A stretch of DNA of 64,000 nucleotides from CAWIKY01 sp963836905 (GTDB taxonomy: Bacteria > Pseudomonadota > Alphaproteobacteria > Caulobacterales > Hyphomonadaceae), in contig CAWIKY010000004.1 in the NCBI GenBank assembly GCA_963836905.1, positions 124,001-188,000 on the forward strand, read 5' to 3'. A program made the position numbers and the translations under genes. Shown in pieces: positions 1 through 8,624 of this stretch. The notes under the pieces are model-generated. The model saw only the letters and a program-made list of their open reading frames with translations, did no database searches and was not told where the DNA came from. The number at the start of each line of letters is the position of its first letter. Position 1 is the first letter of the stretch.

Positions 1-2096
1 CCGCCGTTATGGGCAAGCCCTACAAGGTCATCTTCCACGAGTTTCAGGGCGGCTCTTCGCAGGGCGCGGACAATTTTGGCTCCGGCGATGTGAAATACCA
101 TCTGGGCGCCTCGTCCGACCGCTCGTTCGACGACAACAACGTCCACCTGTCGCTGACGGCCAACCCGTCGCACCTGGAGGCGGTCAATCCCGTGGTGCTC
201 GGCAAGGCCCGCGCCAAACAGGCTTTCGACAAGCGTGAGGACAAGGCGTCCAAGCGGGTGCGCGTCATGCCGCTTCTGCTGCATGGCGATGCGGCCTTTG
301 CAGGTCAGGGCGTCGTATCGGAGTGTTTCGCCCTGTCCGGTCTGGCGGGCTATCGCACTGGCGGCACGATCCATTTCATCGTCAATAACCAGATCGGCTT
401 TACCACCAGCCCGAAATATTCGCGTTCCTCGCCCTATCCGTCCGACGTGGCACTGATGGTGCAGGCACCGATCTTCCATGTGAATGGCGATGACCCGGAA
501 GCGGTCACCTATGCCGCCAAGATCGCGACCGAATACCGTCAGAAGTTCGGCAAGGACGTCGTCATCGACATGTTCTGCTATCGTCGCTACGGGCATAATG
601 AGGGCGACGAGCCCATGTTCACCCAGCCCCTGATGTATGAGACGATCAAGGCGCATCCCGGGGTTCGCGAGCTTTATGGCGCGCGACTCATCGAAGAAGG
701 CATCATCACGCGCGATGAGCTTGATGGATGGACGTCGGATTTCGACACCTATCTCGACGAGCAATTCGAAGCCGGGAAGACCTATCATGCCGACAAGGCC
801 GACTGGCTGGACGGCAAATGGAGCGGGCTTGGCCTGCCGGAAAACGACGAACGTCGCGGCGATACCGAAGTCAGCATGGAGCGGCTGAAGGAAATCGGCG
901 GCAAGATCACCTCGATCCCCGAGAACGCACAGCCCCACAAGACGCTCAAGCGCGTCTATGACGCCCGGGCCGAAGCCATCCGCAGCGGTGAAGGGCTCGA
1001 CTGGGCCACGGCAGAAGCGCTTGCGTTCGGGTCACTGCTCGACGAGGGCTTCCCCGTGCGTCTTTCAGGGCAGGACTCGGCACGCGGCACGTTCTCGCAG
1101 CGTCATTCGCACATTGTCAGCCAGACGACGGCCAAACGCTACACCCCGCTCAACCATATCCGCGAGGGTCAGGCCAATTACGAGGTGATCGACAGCCTTC
1201 TCTCCGAAGAAGCCGTGCTCGGGTTCGAATATGGCTATTCGCTGGCAGACCCGAACACGCTGACCCTGTGGGAAGCGCAATTCGGTGACTTCGCCAACGG
1301 CGCGCAGGTGCAATTCGACCAGTTCATCTCGTCGGGTGAGCGCAAATGGTTGCGGATGTCGGGGCTCGTCTGTCTTTTGCCGCACGGCTATGAAGGTCAG
1401 GGACCGGAGCATTCCTCCGCCCGTCTGGAACGCTTCCTGCAGATGAGCGCGGAAGACAACATGCAGGTGGTGAACCTCACCACACCGGCCAACTACTTCC
1501 ATGCGCTGCGCCGCCAGATTCACCGCGATTTCCGCAAACCGTTGATCGTGATGACGCCGAAATCGCTGCTGCGGAACAAGCTGGCCACCTCGAAACTCGA
1601 AGATCTGGGTCAGGGATCGTCCTTCCACCGCATTCTCTGGGACGATGCCGAGACACCCGGCCGCGAAGGCAAGATCAAGCTGACGGCCGACGAGAAAATC
1701 CGCCGCGTCGTCCTCTGCTCCGGCAAGGTGTATTACGACCTCTTCGAAGCCCGCGAAGAGCGCGGCATCGACGATATCTACATCATGCGGGTCGAACAGT
1801 TCTATCCGGTACCGCGCAAGTCGCTGATGAACGAGCTGAGGCGCTTCACCAATGCCGAGATGGTCTGGTGTCAGGAAGAGCCGCGTAATATGGGCGCGTG
1901 GACCTTCATCCGCGACGAGATCGAATGGTGCCTGATACAGGTCGATGCCAAACATACCCGTCCGGTTTATGCCGGGCGTCCGGCGTCCGCCTCCACCGCC
2001 ACCGGCCTCATGTCCAAACACGTTGCCGAACGCGATGCGATGATCGAGACGGCGCTCGGCGACACCCAGCCCAATTCCATTTTTGAGACAGCCTGA
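1..2096 (+). CDS. sucA: 2-oxoglutarate dehydrogenase E1 component, 5'-truncated by window
   Basis: Thiamine-diphosphate-dependent E1 of the 2-oxoglutarate dehydrogenase complex (TCA cycle, cytosol); it decarboxylates 2-oxoglutarate and passes succinyl to the E2 lipoyl arm. The frame is open at base 1 and about 695 residues are visible. The family is near 950-1000 residues, so roughly 250-300 N-terminal residues lie upstream. The ThDP/Mg region is clear (GDAAFAGQG about residue 94, then NNQIGFTT), followed by YRRYGHNEGDEP and the C-terminal transketolase-like part (EAQFGDFANGAQ). It stops at 2094-2096, 18 bp before sucB, with which it should be co-transcribed. No lpd follows sucB. Identity is certain; only the true start is missing. 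Confidence 0.97.
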   Translation, partial: AVMGKPYKVIFHEFQGGSSQGADNFGSGDVKYHLGASSDRSFDDNNVHLSLTANPSHLEAVNPVVLGKARAKQAFDKREDKASKRVRVMPLLLHGDAAFAGQGVVSECFALSGLAGYRTGGTIHFIVNNQIGFTTSPKYSRSSPYPSDVALMVQAPIFHVNGDDPEAVTYAAKIATEYRQKFGKDVVIDMFCYRRYGHNEGDEPMFTQPLMYETIKAHPGVRELYGARLIEEGIITRDELDGWTSDFDTYLDEQFEAGKTYHADKADWLDGKWSGLGLPENDERRGDTEVSMERLKEIGGKITSIPENAQPHKTLKRVYDARAEAIRSGEGLDWATAEALAFGSLLDEGFPVRLSGQDSARGTFSQRHSHIVSQTTAKRYTPLNHIREGQANYEVIDSLLSEEAVLGFEYGYSLADPNTLTLWEAQFGDFANGAQVQFDQFISSGERKWLRMSGLVCLLPHGYEGQGPEHSSARLERFLQMSAEDNMQVVNLTTPANYFHALRRQIHRDFRKPLIVMTPKSLLRNKLATSKLEDLGQGSSFHRILWDDAETPGREGKIKLTADEKIRRVVLCSGKVYYDLFEAREERGIDDIYIMRVEQFYPVPRKSLMNELRRFTNAEMVWCQEEPRNMGAWTFIRDEIEWCLIQVDAKHTRPVYAGRPASASTATGLMSKHVAERDAMIETALGDTQPNSIFETA

Positions 2097-2114
2097 ACCT
2101 GCCGGAGTTTCCAG

Positions 2115-3752
2115 ATGACCGATATTGTAGTTCCCACGCTGGGCGAGTCCGTAACCGAAGCGACGGTCGGAAGCTGGCTGAAAAAAGAAGGCGACACCGT
2201 TTCGCGCGATGAAGTCGTCGTCGAGCTTGAAACCGACAAGGTGTCGGTCGAGGTTCCGGCCCCTGAGGATGGCGTTCTTGGCAAGATCGTTGCCGCAGAG
2301 GGCGAAACGGTCGAGATCGGCGCTGTTCTGGCGCAAATGGGCGAAGGCTCGGGCGCATCCTCGGGTGATGGCGGCAAGGCCGCGACGCAAGAGGCCCTGC
2401 CCGATCACAAGGAGGGTGAGGGCGCCGAAGCCGGGGCGTCAGCCTACGACGACAGCTCTTCGGGCTCAAGCGAACAGGCTGACACCAAGGGATCAACCGA
2501 AGAGCCGAAATCACAGCCCGTTGGAAATGCGACCACGGGTGACCTGATCGATGTGGTCGTGCCGACCATGGGCGAAAGCGTCACCGAAGGTACGCTGGCA
2601 AGCTGGTACAAGAAGCCGGGCGAGCCGGTTTCGAAAGACGAGACCATCGCCGAAATCGAGACCGACAAGGTTGCTGTAGAAGTGCCGTCGCCAACCGATG
2701 GTGTGCTGCAGGAAACGCTGGTGAGCGAAGGTGAAACCGTCGAGATCGGCGCGCTCATCGCCCGTATCGGCGGCGGCAGTGGAACAGCGACAGAGGCGAT
2801 CCGTACCGGCGGGTCCTCGCGCGGAACTCCGGACAAGGCACCGGCTACCAAGGCATCGGGCGATGCGCCTGTCGCTCCGTCGGTTCGCCGTATCGCGGCC
2901 GAGAACGACATAAACCCGAAAGACATTCCGGGTTCAGGCAAGGGCGGACGCGCCACAAAGGCGGACGCAATGGACTATCTGAACAAAAAGTCTTCCGCGC
3001 CTGCCCCGTCTGCCAGCCCTGCGAGGGCGGCATCGGCACCGCGCGAAACCGGCCCGCGCGAGGAACGGGTGAAGATGACGCGTCTGCGCCAGACAATCGC
3101 GCGCCGCCTGAAGGAGGCGCAGGAAAACGCGGCCATGCTCACCACGTTCAACGACGTGGACATGACCAACATCATGGAGATGCGCAAAACCTACAAGGAA
3201 GCGTTCGAGAAGCACCACGGCGTCAAGCTCGGCTTCATGTCGTTCTTCGTGAAGGCGTGTGTCACGGCTCTGCAGGAAATCCCCGCGGTGAATGCCGAGA
3301 TCGATGGCACGGACGTCATTTACAAGAATTACTATGACATCGGCGTCGCTGTAGGCACCGAAAAGGGTCTGGTCGTTCCGGTCCTGCGTGATGCGGATAC
3401 GCTCTCGCTCGACGGTATCGAGAAAGGTATTGGCGAGCTCGGTCGCAAGGCGCGCGATGGCGACCTCTCAATGTCCGATCTGCAGGGTGGTACGTTCACC
3501 ATCTCGAATGGCGGCGTTTACGGCTCGATGATGTCGACGCCAATCCTCAACCCGCCACAGTCCGGCGTGCTTGGCATGCACCGGATCGAACAGCGCCCCG
3601 TGGCATTGAACGGGCAGGTGGTCATCCGGCCGATGATGTATCTGGCGCTTTCGTACGACCACCGGATCGTCGACGGCAAGGAGGCGGTCACCTTCCTCGT
3701 TCGTGTGAAGGAAGCGCTGGAAGACCCGGAACGCATGCTGCTGGGGCTTTAG
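2115..3752 (+). CDS. sucB: Dihydrolipoyllysine succinyltransferase (E2o) with two lipoyl domains
   Basis: E2 core of 2-oxoglutarate dehydrogenase; transfers succinyl from lipoate to CoA. Domains seen in the 545 residues: lipoyl domain 1 (about 1-77, lipoyl Lys42 in ETDKVSVEVP), an acidic Ser/Gly linker (80-142), lipoyl domain 2 (about 146-220, Lys185 in ETDKVAVEVP), a peripheral-subunit-binding domain (255-290) and the acyltransferase core, whose active site SYDHRIVDG has His516 and Asp520. Typical E2o proteins have one lipoyl domain and about 400-420 residues, so the duplicated domain is the notable feature. A two-lipoyl pyruvate dehydrogenase E2 is a formal alternative, but the position right after sucA argues for E2o. 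The gene is followed by a repeat and the convergent rsmE. Confidence 0.95.
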   Translation: MTDIVVPTLGESVTEATVGSWLKKEGDTVSRDEVVVELETDKVSVEVPAPEDGVLGKIVAAEGETVEIGAVLAQMGEGSGASSGDGGKAATQEALPDHKEGEGAEAGASAYDDSSSGSSEQADTKGSTEEPKSQPVGNATTGDLIDVVVPTMGESVTEGTLASWYKKPGEPVSKDETIAEIETDKVAVEVPSPTDGVLQETLVSEGETVEIGALIARIGGGSGTATEAIRTGGSSRGTPDKAPATKASGDAPVAPSVRRIAAENDINPKDIPGSGKGGRATKADAMDYLNKKSSAPAPSASPARAASAPRETGPREERVKMTRLRQTIARRLKEAQENAAMLTTFNDVDMTNIMEMRKTYKEAFEKHHGVKLGFMSFFVKACVTALQEIPAVNAEIDGTDVIYKNYYDIGVAVGTEKGLVVPVLRDADTLSLDGIEKGIGELGRKARDGDLSMSDLQGGTFTISNGGVYGSMMSTPILNPPQSGVLGMHRIEQRPVALNGQVVIRPMMYLALSYDHRIVDGKEAVTFLVRVKEALEDPERMLLGL

Positions 3753-3761
3753 GGGCCCGCC

Positions 3762-3830
3762 GCTGTCGCATTGACCCTTCGAAATGCAAAGCGCAGGTGC
3801 CAGTTAGCGACCCTTCGACAAGCTCAAGGT
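3762..3830. repeat. Intergenic palindromic repeat, family B copy 1
   Basis: Lies between the convergent sucB and rsmE genes. Positions 3762-3794 begin GCTGTCGCATTGA and continue TTCGAAATGC...GCGC, matching the three copies at 55.82-56.23 kb. The outer arms (GCTGTCGCATT against AAATGC..GCGC) are imperfectly complementary. Bases 3813-3830 carry the TTCGACAAGCTCA motif that also recurs in the 56 kb cluster. No gene is apparent. It may act as a processing or termination hairpin for the two convergent transcripts. Confidence 0.6.
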
Positions 3831-3875
3831 GAAGGCGAGGGGTGTGGGGCTCGGTTGAGAGAGTTACCCCTGCCC

Positions 3876-4643
3876 CTAGTCCGCGCGTGGCGGCTTTGCC
3901 CCGTCGCCATGCATCGCCTGCCAGAGCCCAAGCGCAAGAATGGCCGCGGTTTCGGCCCTCAGAATGCGCGGCCCGAGCGTGACCGGAACAACGTTGTCAG
4001 CGCCCCGGAGCCGATCGCGCTCACTTTGCGAAAACCCGCCCTCGGGGCCGACAAGCACACTGGCCTTGCCTGCCGTTCGGGCCTGCAACGCGGTCAGAAA
4101 CGGCTCTGATCTTTCTCCGCCTTCGCCGCCACCATCCTCGTCCAGCATGTAGACGACGCGGTCCAGCTCCCGCGCATCCAGCCACGTCGCAAGACCCAAG
4201 GGCTCCAGAACCTGCGGCACATCAAGACGCTCTGTCTGCTCGGCAGCCTCCAGCGCGATCTTTTCCATCCGGTCGAGGCGAAGGCGCTGGCCCTGGGTGT
4301 AGTCCGTCGTTACGGCTTGCAGCGCTGTCACGCCAAGCTCTGTTGCCTTCTCTATCACCAGATCGGTCTGCGTCTTCTTCAAAGGCGCAAACGCCAGATG
4401 CACATCGCGCGTAGCGGTCTGGACCCGGGTCTGTTCCACCGCTTTCAGAACGGCATTTGTCTTACCGGTGACCGTATCGATCACGCACATCCATTCTCCG
4501 TCGCGTCCGTTGAAGACACGCACGGCGTCACCCTGACCAAGACGCAACACCCGCAACAAATAGCGCGCCTGATCCTCCGTCACCGCGCACGGGGCGTCGG
4601 CCGCAAGCTCTGAAGAAACGAAAAGGCGCGGGATGGCTGACAT
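3876..4643 (-). CDS. rsmE: 16S rRNA (uracil1498-N3)-methyltransferase
   Basis: SPOUT-class methyltransferase that makes m3U1498 in 16S rRNA using S-adenosylmethionine. The 255-residue length fits the family. The C-terminal knot motifs are clear: SVLVGPEGGFSQSERD (about 195-210) and LGPRILRAETAAI (about 225-237), which form the SAM-binding trefoil knot; an N-terminal PUA-like region precedes them. The ATG at 4643 is the natural start. It faces divergently away from ubiA, with 106 bp between the starts, and converges on sucB. An rsmE-ubiA pairing is common in alphaproteobacteria. Confidence 0.95.
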   Translation of the reverse strand: MSAIPRLFVSSELAADAPCAVTEDQARYLLRVLRLGQGDAVRVFNGRDGEWMCVIDTVTGKTNAVLKAVEQTRVQTATRDVHLAFAPLKKTQTDLVIEKATELGVTALQAVTTDYTQGQRLRLDRMEKIALEAAEQTERLDVPQVLEPLGLATWLDARELDRVVYMLDEDGGGEGGERSEPFLTALQARTAGKASVLVGPEGGFSQSERDRLRGADNVVPVTLGPRILRAETAAILALGLWQAMHGDGAKPPRAD

Positions 4644-4749
4644 CGCTCCGGCTTATCGCCTTGCCTGCGGGCTTCGCAAGCCTTCGCGTTATTGAAGCCA
4701 TGATGATATGACCGGTCGGCGGCGATTTGTGCCGTGAGGAGACCATCTC

Positions 4750-5661
4750 ATGTCCGACATATCATCGCCCGGCTTCATGAGCCGCTTGCCGGAGCCTCTG
4801 CGACCGTTCGCGGAACTGGCGCGCTATGACCGTCCGATCGGCATCTGGCTTCTGGTCATTCCCTGCTGGATCGGGCTGGCGCTGGCCCGGATTGGCGAGC
4901 AGGTGATGCTGATCGACGCCTGGTACGCACTGCTCTTCGGAATCGGTGCGGTGGCGATGCGGGGGGCGGGCTGCACCTGGAATGACATGATGGACCGCAA
5001 CCTCGACGCACAGGTCGCGCGGACAGCCAACCGCCCCCTGGCCTCGGGCCGGGTCGGCATGACGTCTGCGAGCCTTTGGCTCGGCGTCCAGCTTCTGGTC
5101 GGTCTCGCCGTCTGGCTGGCCTTGCCGATGGCGGCAAAATTGATTGCCTTGCTGACACTGCCTCTCGTCGCAGCCTATCCGTTCATGAAGCGCATTACCT
5201 GGTGGCCGCAGGCCTGGCTGGGACTGACCTTCAATGCCGGGCTGATCATTGCCGTCGCAACTGCCGAACGCGGCTTTCCCGGCCTTTCGGCCTGGATCGT
5301 CTATCTCGGTCTGGCTGTCTGGACGGTCGGCTATGACACGATCTATGCCCTGCAGGACATCGAGGACGATTCCTTGGTGGGCGTCCGCTCAACCGCCCGT
5401 CTCTTCGGTACGAATGTCCGGGTTGCCGTTCTGGGGCTCTACATTCTGGCTCCATTGATCGTGGCGCTTGGCCTCTGGATTGCGGGCGCAGGTAATTTGT
5501 CTGCTCTGGCGGCAATCGCCTTCCTGCTTCATCTGATCTGGCAGGTCGTCCGGCTCGACGAGGACCAGCCCGCCCGTGCGCTCGCCGTGTTCAAATCGTC
5601 CAGAACTGCCGGATTGATCCTTCTGGCTGGAACGGCTCTTGCAGCATTCTTCGTCAATTGA
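4750..5661 (+). CDS. ubiA: 4-hydroxybenzoate polyprenyltransferase
   Basis: Integral membrane prenyltransferase that attaches the polyprenyl tail to 4-hydroxybenzoate in ubiquinone synthesis. The protein has 303 residues, very hydrophobic with about eight or nine predicted membrane segments. It has both Asp-rich substrate motifs: NDMMDRNLDAQVARTANRPL (about 78-97) and YALQDIEDD (about 199-207). The start ATG at 4750 is preceded by GTGAGGAGA, a good ribosome-binding site. It is followed 11 bp later by a membrane-anchored unknown protein, a desaturase and a thiol oxidoreductase, which may form one operon. Confidence 0.96.
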   Translation: MSDISSPGFMSRLPEPLRPFAELARYDRPIGIWLLVIPCWIGLALARIGEQVMLIDAWYALLFGIGAVAMRGAGCTWNDMMDRNLDAQVARTANRPLASGRVGMTSASLWLGVQLLVGLAVWLALPMAAKLIALLTLPLVAAYPFMKRITWWPQAWLGLTFNAGLIIAVATAERGFPGLSAWIVYLGLAVWTVGYDTIYALQDIEDDSLVGVRSTARLFGTNVRVAVLGLYILAPLIVALGLWIAGAGNLSALAAIAFLLHLIWQVVRLDEDQPARALAVFKSSRTAGLILLAGTALAAFFVN

Positions 5662-5672
5662 TGGAGTGAACC

Positions 5673-6512
5673 ATGGCGGCACGGGCCGAAAAACGAGGAT
5701 CGGGCCTTTTTGGCACCGCCTTGACGGGCCTCGCCCTTGGTCTCGGGACCGTTGCCGCGATCTGGGCGATCGAACCGAGCTTGCCAGACTGGTTCGGGCT
5801 CAGCTTCAAAAGCGAGCTTGCAGGTGCGCCCGGCTTCCGAACAGATCCGCCTGCACCGTTGGAGCTGGCATTTGAAACCGGGCCGGCGCTTCTCTATGCT
5901 GCGCGCGTCGACGGCGTGCCGCCAGCCGCGAACATCGTGGCGGCGCTGAAGGCCGAACAGGCAGAGATTCAGTCCGGCCTTGTTAAGGAGCTGCCGCCCG
6001 TCAGCGACGGCAAACGTCATGTAGCCGAAGTCCGCTATGCTGTTTCGGCCCGGGCCGGCGACCTGATCAGTCTGTCACGGACCGACACCATCCTTCGCAA
6101 CGGGCAAGGTGCCCCGCAGATTAGTTTTGCGACAATTCTTCTGAACGAGAAGACCGGTCACGCCTATGATGTGGCGGACTTTTTTACGGACGGCGACCTT
6201 GAGGTGCTGACGGCGCTTGTCTGTCCGCGCCTGCAGGCTGCGAAGATCGCTGCGACCGGGCGCGCCGTGATCGGGCGTACCGCGCTTCGCTGCCCCGAGA
6301 TGAACCTGCCCGGTGGCCTCGCCGGAACACCGGTCGTTCTGGCAGCCTCGACAGCGCCAGACCGGATTGGCGGGCTGGTGTTTCGCTTTGCACCAGGCAA
6401 GATCGGTCCGCCTGAGGAGGGCAGCTATTCGGTGATGGTGGAGCAGTCCGCGTTCGCGGAGGCGCTGAAACCGGCCATTCGGCCCTATTTTGCAGGCGAA
6501 CCACTGCTCTAG
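5673..6512 (+). CDS. Membrane-anchored protein, DUF3298/RsiV-like domain (tentative)
   Basis: This 279-residue protein is not firmly recognised. It has one N-terminal hydrophobic segment (about 11-33), then an extracytoplasmic domain. The middle shows a pattern seen in DUF3298/RsiV-type domains: ISLSRTDTILRNGQGAPQIS followed by LLNEKTGHAYDVADFFTD. The C-terminal half contains a pair of Cys (CPRLQ and CPEMN). It starts 11 bp after ubiA and ends 46 bp before the desaturase, so it probably belongs to the same transcript. The domain call rests on the motif spacing alone; a profile search could confirm it. Confidence 0.6.
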   Translation: MAARAEKRGSGLFGTALTGLALGLGTVAAIWAIEPSLPDWFGLSFKSELAGAPGFRTDPPAPLELAFETGPALLYAARVDGVPPAANIVAALKAEQAEIQSGLVKELPPVSDGKRHVAEVRYAVSARAGDLISLSRTDTILRNGQGAPQISFATILLNEKTGHAYDVADFFTDGDLEVLTALVCPRLQAAKIAATGRAVIGRTALRCPEMNLPGGLAGTPVVLAASTAPDRIGGLVFRFAPGKIGPPEEGSYSVMVEQSAFAEALKPAIRPYFAGEPLL

Positions 6513-6558
6513 CGAACAGCAGATTGAGCCCCGGCGCCGGGACTGGTAGACTGTAGCA

Positions 6559-7527
6559 ATGCAAGCTTCCGCACGCCTCAAGCCGCTCGAATATTTCACG
6601 CCTGCCGAATGGTCGAACCTTCGCTCGCGGTCGAACCTGCTCGGTCTCGGAATGGTGGTTCATGCCTGGGCGATCATTCTGGCAGCGGGCGCGCTGTTCG
6701 TGTTGTGGCCCAATCCGCTGACGTTCGCACTGTCTGTCATGCTGATCGGCGCGCGCCAGCTTGGGCTGGCCATCCTGATGCATGAAGCGGCGCACGGCGG
6801 GTTGTCGACCAGCGCGCGGGTGAACGATCTTGTCGGCCAGTGGCTGTGTGCGGCCCCTGTTGGCGCAAACCTTGGCGCTTACAGGGATTATCACTTCCAA
6901 CACCACAAACATGCACAGACCGAACACGACCCCGACCTCGCCCTTTCGGCGGCCTTTCCGACAACACGCGCTTCGCTTCGCCGCAAGATCGTGCGCGACC
7001 TGACCGGTCAGACGTTCTTCAAGCAGCGCCGCAGCCAGTTTGCCAAGGCGCTCGGGCTCGACAGGCGCCGCATGAAGGGCCGGGAGAATCTGGCCCAGTC
7101 GGCCCGCGAGGCAGTGGTACCGTTCCTGATAGTCAATGCGCTGATATTTGCCGTGCTGACGGTCGCCGGGCTCTGGTGGGCTTTCTTTGTGCTCTGGCTC
7201 TTGCCGATGGCCACCTGGTCCCAGCTTGTGACGCGGCTTCGCAACATTGCCGAGCATGCCTGCCTGACTGGCGGAACTGCGCCTTATCAGGTTGCCCGCA
7301 CGACCCGTACAAATCTTCTCGAGCGCTTGTTCATTGCGCCTTACTGGGTCGCCTATCATGGCGAGCATCACATGTTCATGTACGTGCCATGCTATCGCCT
7401 GGCGATCATGCACCGTCTTCTCGAAGCGAAAGGCCACACACAAGAGATGGATGTGGAGCGCGGATACGTGCGCGTTCTGAAAACCGCATCCGCCGGACGT
7501 CCAGCACCCATCGGAGGCACGCCATGA
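6559..7527 (+). CDS. Membrane fatty acid desaturase family protein
   Basis: Di-iron membrane desaturase/hydroxylase of the FA_desaturase superfamily, 322 residues. All three histidine boxes are visible: HEAAHG (His75, His79), HFQHHKH (His114-His118 region), and GEHHMF near residue 270, with an extra conserved-looking EHACLTGG. Hydrophobic segments around 28-70 and 190-220 should form the membrane hairpins. The exact substrate (acyl lipid, sphingolipid base, carotenoid) cannot be told from sequence. Its stop overlaps the start of the DsbA-family gene (ATGA), which indicates translational coupling. Confidence 0.88.
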   Translation: MQASARLKPLEYFTPAEWSNLRSRSNLLGLGMVVHAWAIILAAGALFVLWPNPLTFALSVMLIGARQLGLAILMHEAAHGGLSTSARVNDLVGQWLCAAPVGANLGAYRDYHFQHHKHAQTEHDPDLALSAAFPTTRASLRRKIVRDLTGQTFFKQRRSQFAKALGLDRRRMKGRENLAQSAREAVVPFLIVNALIFAVLTVAGLWWAFFVLWLLPMATWSQLVTRLRNIAEHACLTGGTAPYQVARTTRTNLLERLFIAPYWVAYHGEHHMFMYVPCYRLAIMHRLLEAKGHTQEMDVERGYVRVLKTASAGRPAPIGGTP

Positions 7528-8192
7528 CGCCGCTCAAGCTCGAAATGGTCTCGGATCTGGTGTGCCCGTGGTGCTGGCTGGGGCTGCGCCGGATGCAGAC
7601 GGCGCTTGGCCGTGTTTCAGACGATGTGGCTATCGATGTGGCCTACATGCCGTTTCAACTGGACCCGACCGTGCCTGCCGAAGGTGTTCCCTACAAGGAC
7701 TACATGCGGGCCAAATTCGGCGGCACCGGCGAGGACGGCCCTCAGAAGGACCGGTTTGCTCAAATGCGCGAGGCGCTCGAGACCTATGGTGAAGCCGAGG
7801 GTATTCCGTTCGATTTTCCGGGAATTACGCACCGGCCTAACACCCTGAATGCACACCGGCTTGTCCGCTGGGCGCAGGGTCAGGAGAGAGGTCTCGCCGT
7901 TAAGGAAGCGCTCTTCCATGCGTATTTCGCCGATCACCGCGATATTGGCGATACCGGTGTTCTGGCGGACATTGGAGCCGAAAACGGCATGGACCGTGCG
8001 CTTCTGGCAGACTTGCTGGCGGGCGACGCCGACAAGGAAGCGACGAACGCCGAAGAAGCCTTCTTCCGCTCTGCCGGCATTCAGGGCGTTCCGGCCTATG
8101 TGATCAACCGGAGCCGCGCGGTGCAGGGCGCCGAAGACCCGGACCGTCTGGTAAAATACTTCGAGACCAGCGCACGCGAGTTGGCTGCCTAG
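7524..8192 (+). CDS. DsbA/FrnE-family thiol oxidoreductase
   Basis: Thioredoxin-fold protein of the FrnE/DsbA-like type, 222 residues. The N-terminal motif VCPWCW (residues 14-19) supplies a CxxC redox pair; the C-terminal GIQGVPAYVINRSRAVQGAE matches the cis-Pro loop and the closing strand. The ATG at 7524 overlaps the upstream stop codon (ATGA); a longer reading from 6840 in the same frame is only open sequence inside the desaturase. No signal peptide, so it is cytosolic. Family members act in redox or isomerisation reactions of small molecules or in oxidative stress; the desaturase partner suggests a shared task that I cannot specify. Confidence 0.88.
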   Translation: MTPLKLEMVSDLVCPWCWLGLRRMQTALGRVSDDVAIDVAYMPFQLDPTVPAEGVPYKDYMRAKFGGTGEDGPQKDRFAQMREALETYGEAEGIPFDFPGITHRPNTLNAHRLVRWAQGQERGLAVKEALFHAYFADHRDIGDTGVLADIGAENGMDRALLADLLAGDADKEATNAEEAFFRSAGIQGVPAYVINRSRAVQGAEDPDRLVKYFETSARELAA

Positions 8193-8624
8193 AGGCAGGA
8201 ACCGGCTAGACGCAGGTTTAGGACCATGTGCTTTGTCCAGTTTTCTCGTACATTCGGTCTGGCTTCACGCGACGGCCATCATCGCTGGCAAGCGCCGCCT
8301 CAACCGGCCTCATCGCAAGCCCGCTGAAGGGTTTCCGGCCCGCGCGGCTGGTGCGGTTATCCCTCGAGCTCCAACCGGGGGAAAGCACGATCGGGGACCC
8401 GCCGTTAACTGAGACAAACAGGGGTAGAACGCAGGTTTACCTTCCGCTGGAAGTATGAAACCGCGGTCGATTTCGTGCGTTCGCTCAGCCGGAAAGAATG
8501 ACTATCATTTCGCCCTCTTTTGTTGTTTAAGTGCACTTCAACAAGTGGACAGGCAACGGGACGGGGGGACCGATGCAGGGACGTGCGAAACCTATGGCGG
8601 TTTTAAGCTTCGACAGTATTTGTA
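8193..8624. other. Intergenic region without a convincing gene
   Basis: About 430 bp between the DsbA-family gene and the LpxR-like gene. The open frames at 8228-8458 and 8455-8679 show no motif, signal peptide or plausible initiation context. A short near-direct repeat (GACGCAGGTTTA at 8211-8222 and GAACGCAGGTTTA near 8426) is the only structure I noticed. The region probably holds the promoter of the following barrel gene, but no clear -35/-10 pair stands out. Confidence 0.4.

Noticed and set aside
1065..2408. 447-residue open frame on the minus strand across sucA and sucB
   Set aside because: It lies antisense to conserved sucA/sucB sequence, has no motif, and long antisense open frames are normal in GC-rich coding DNA.
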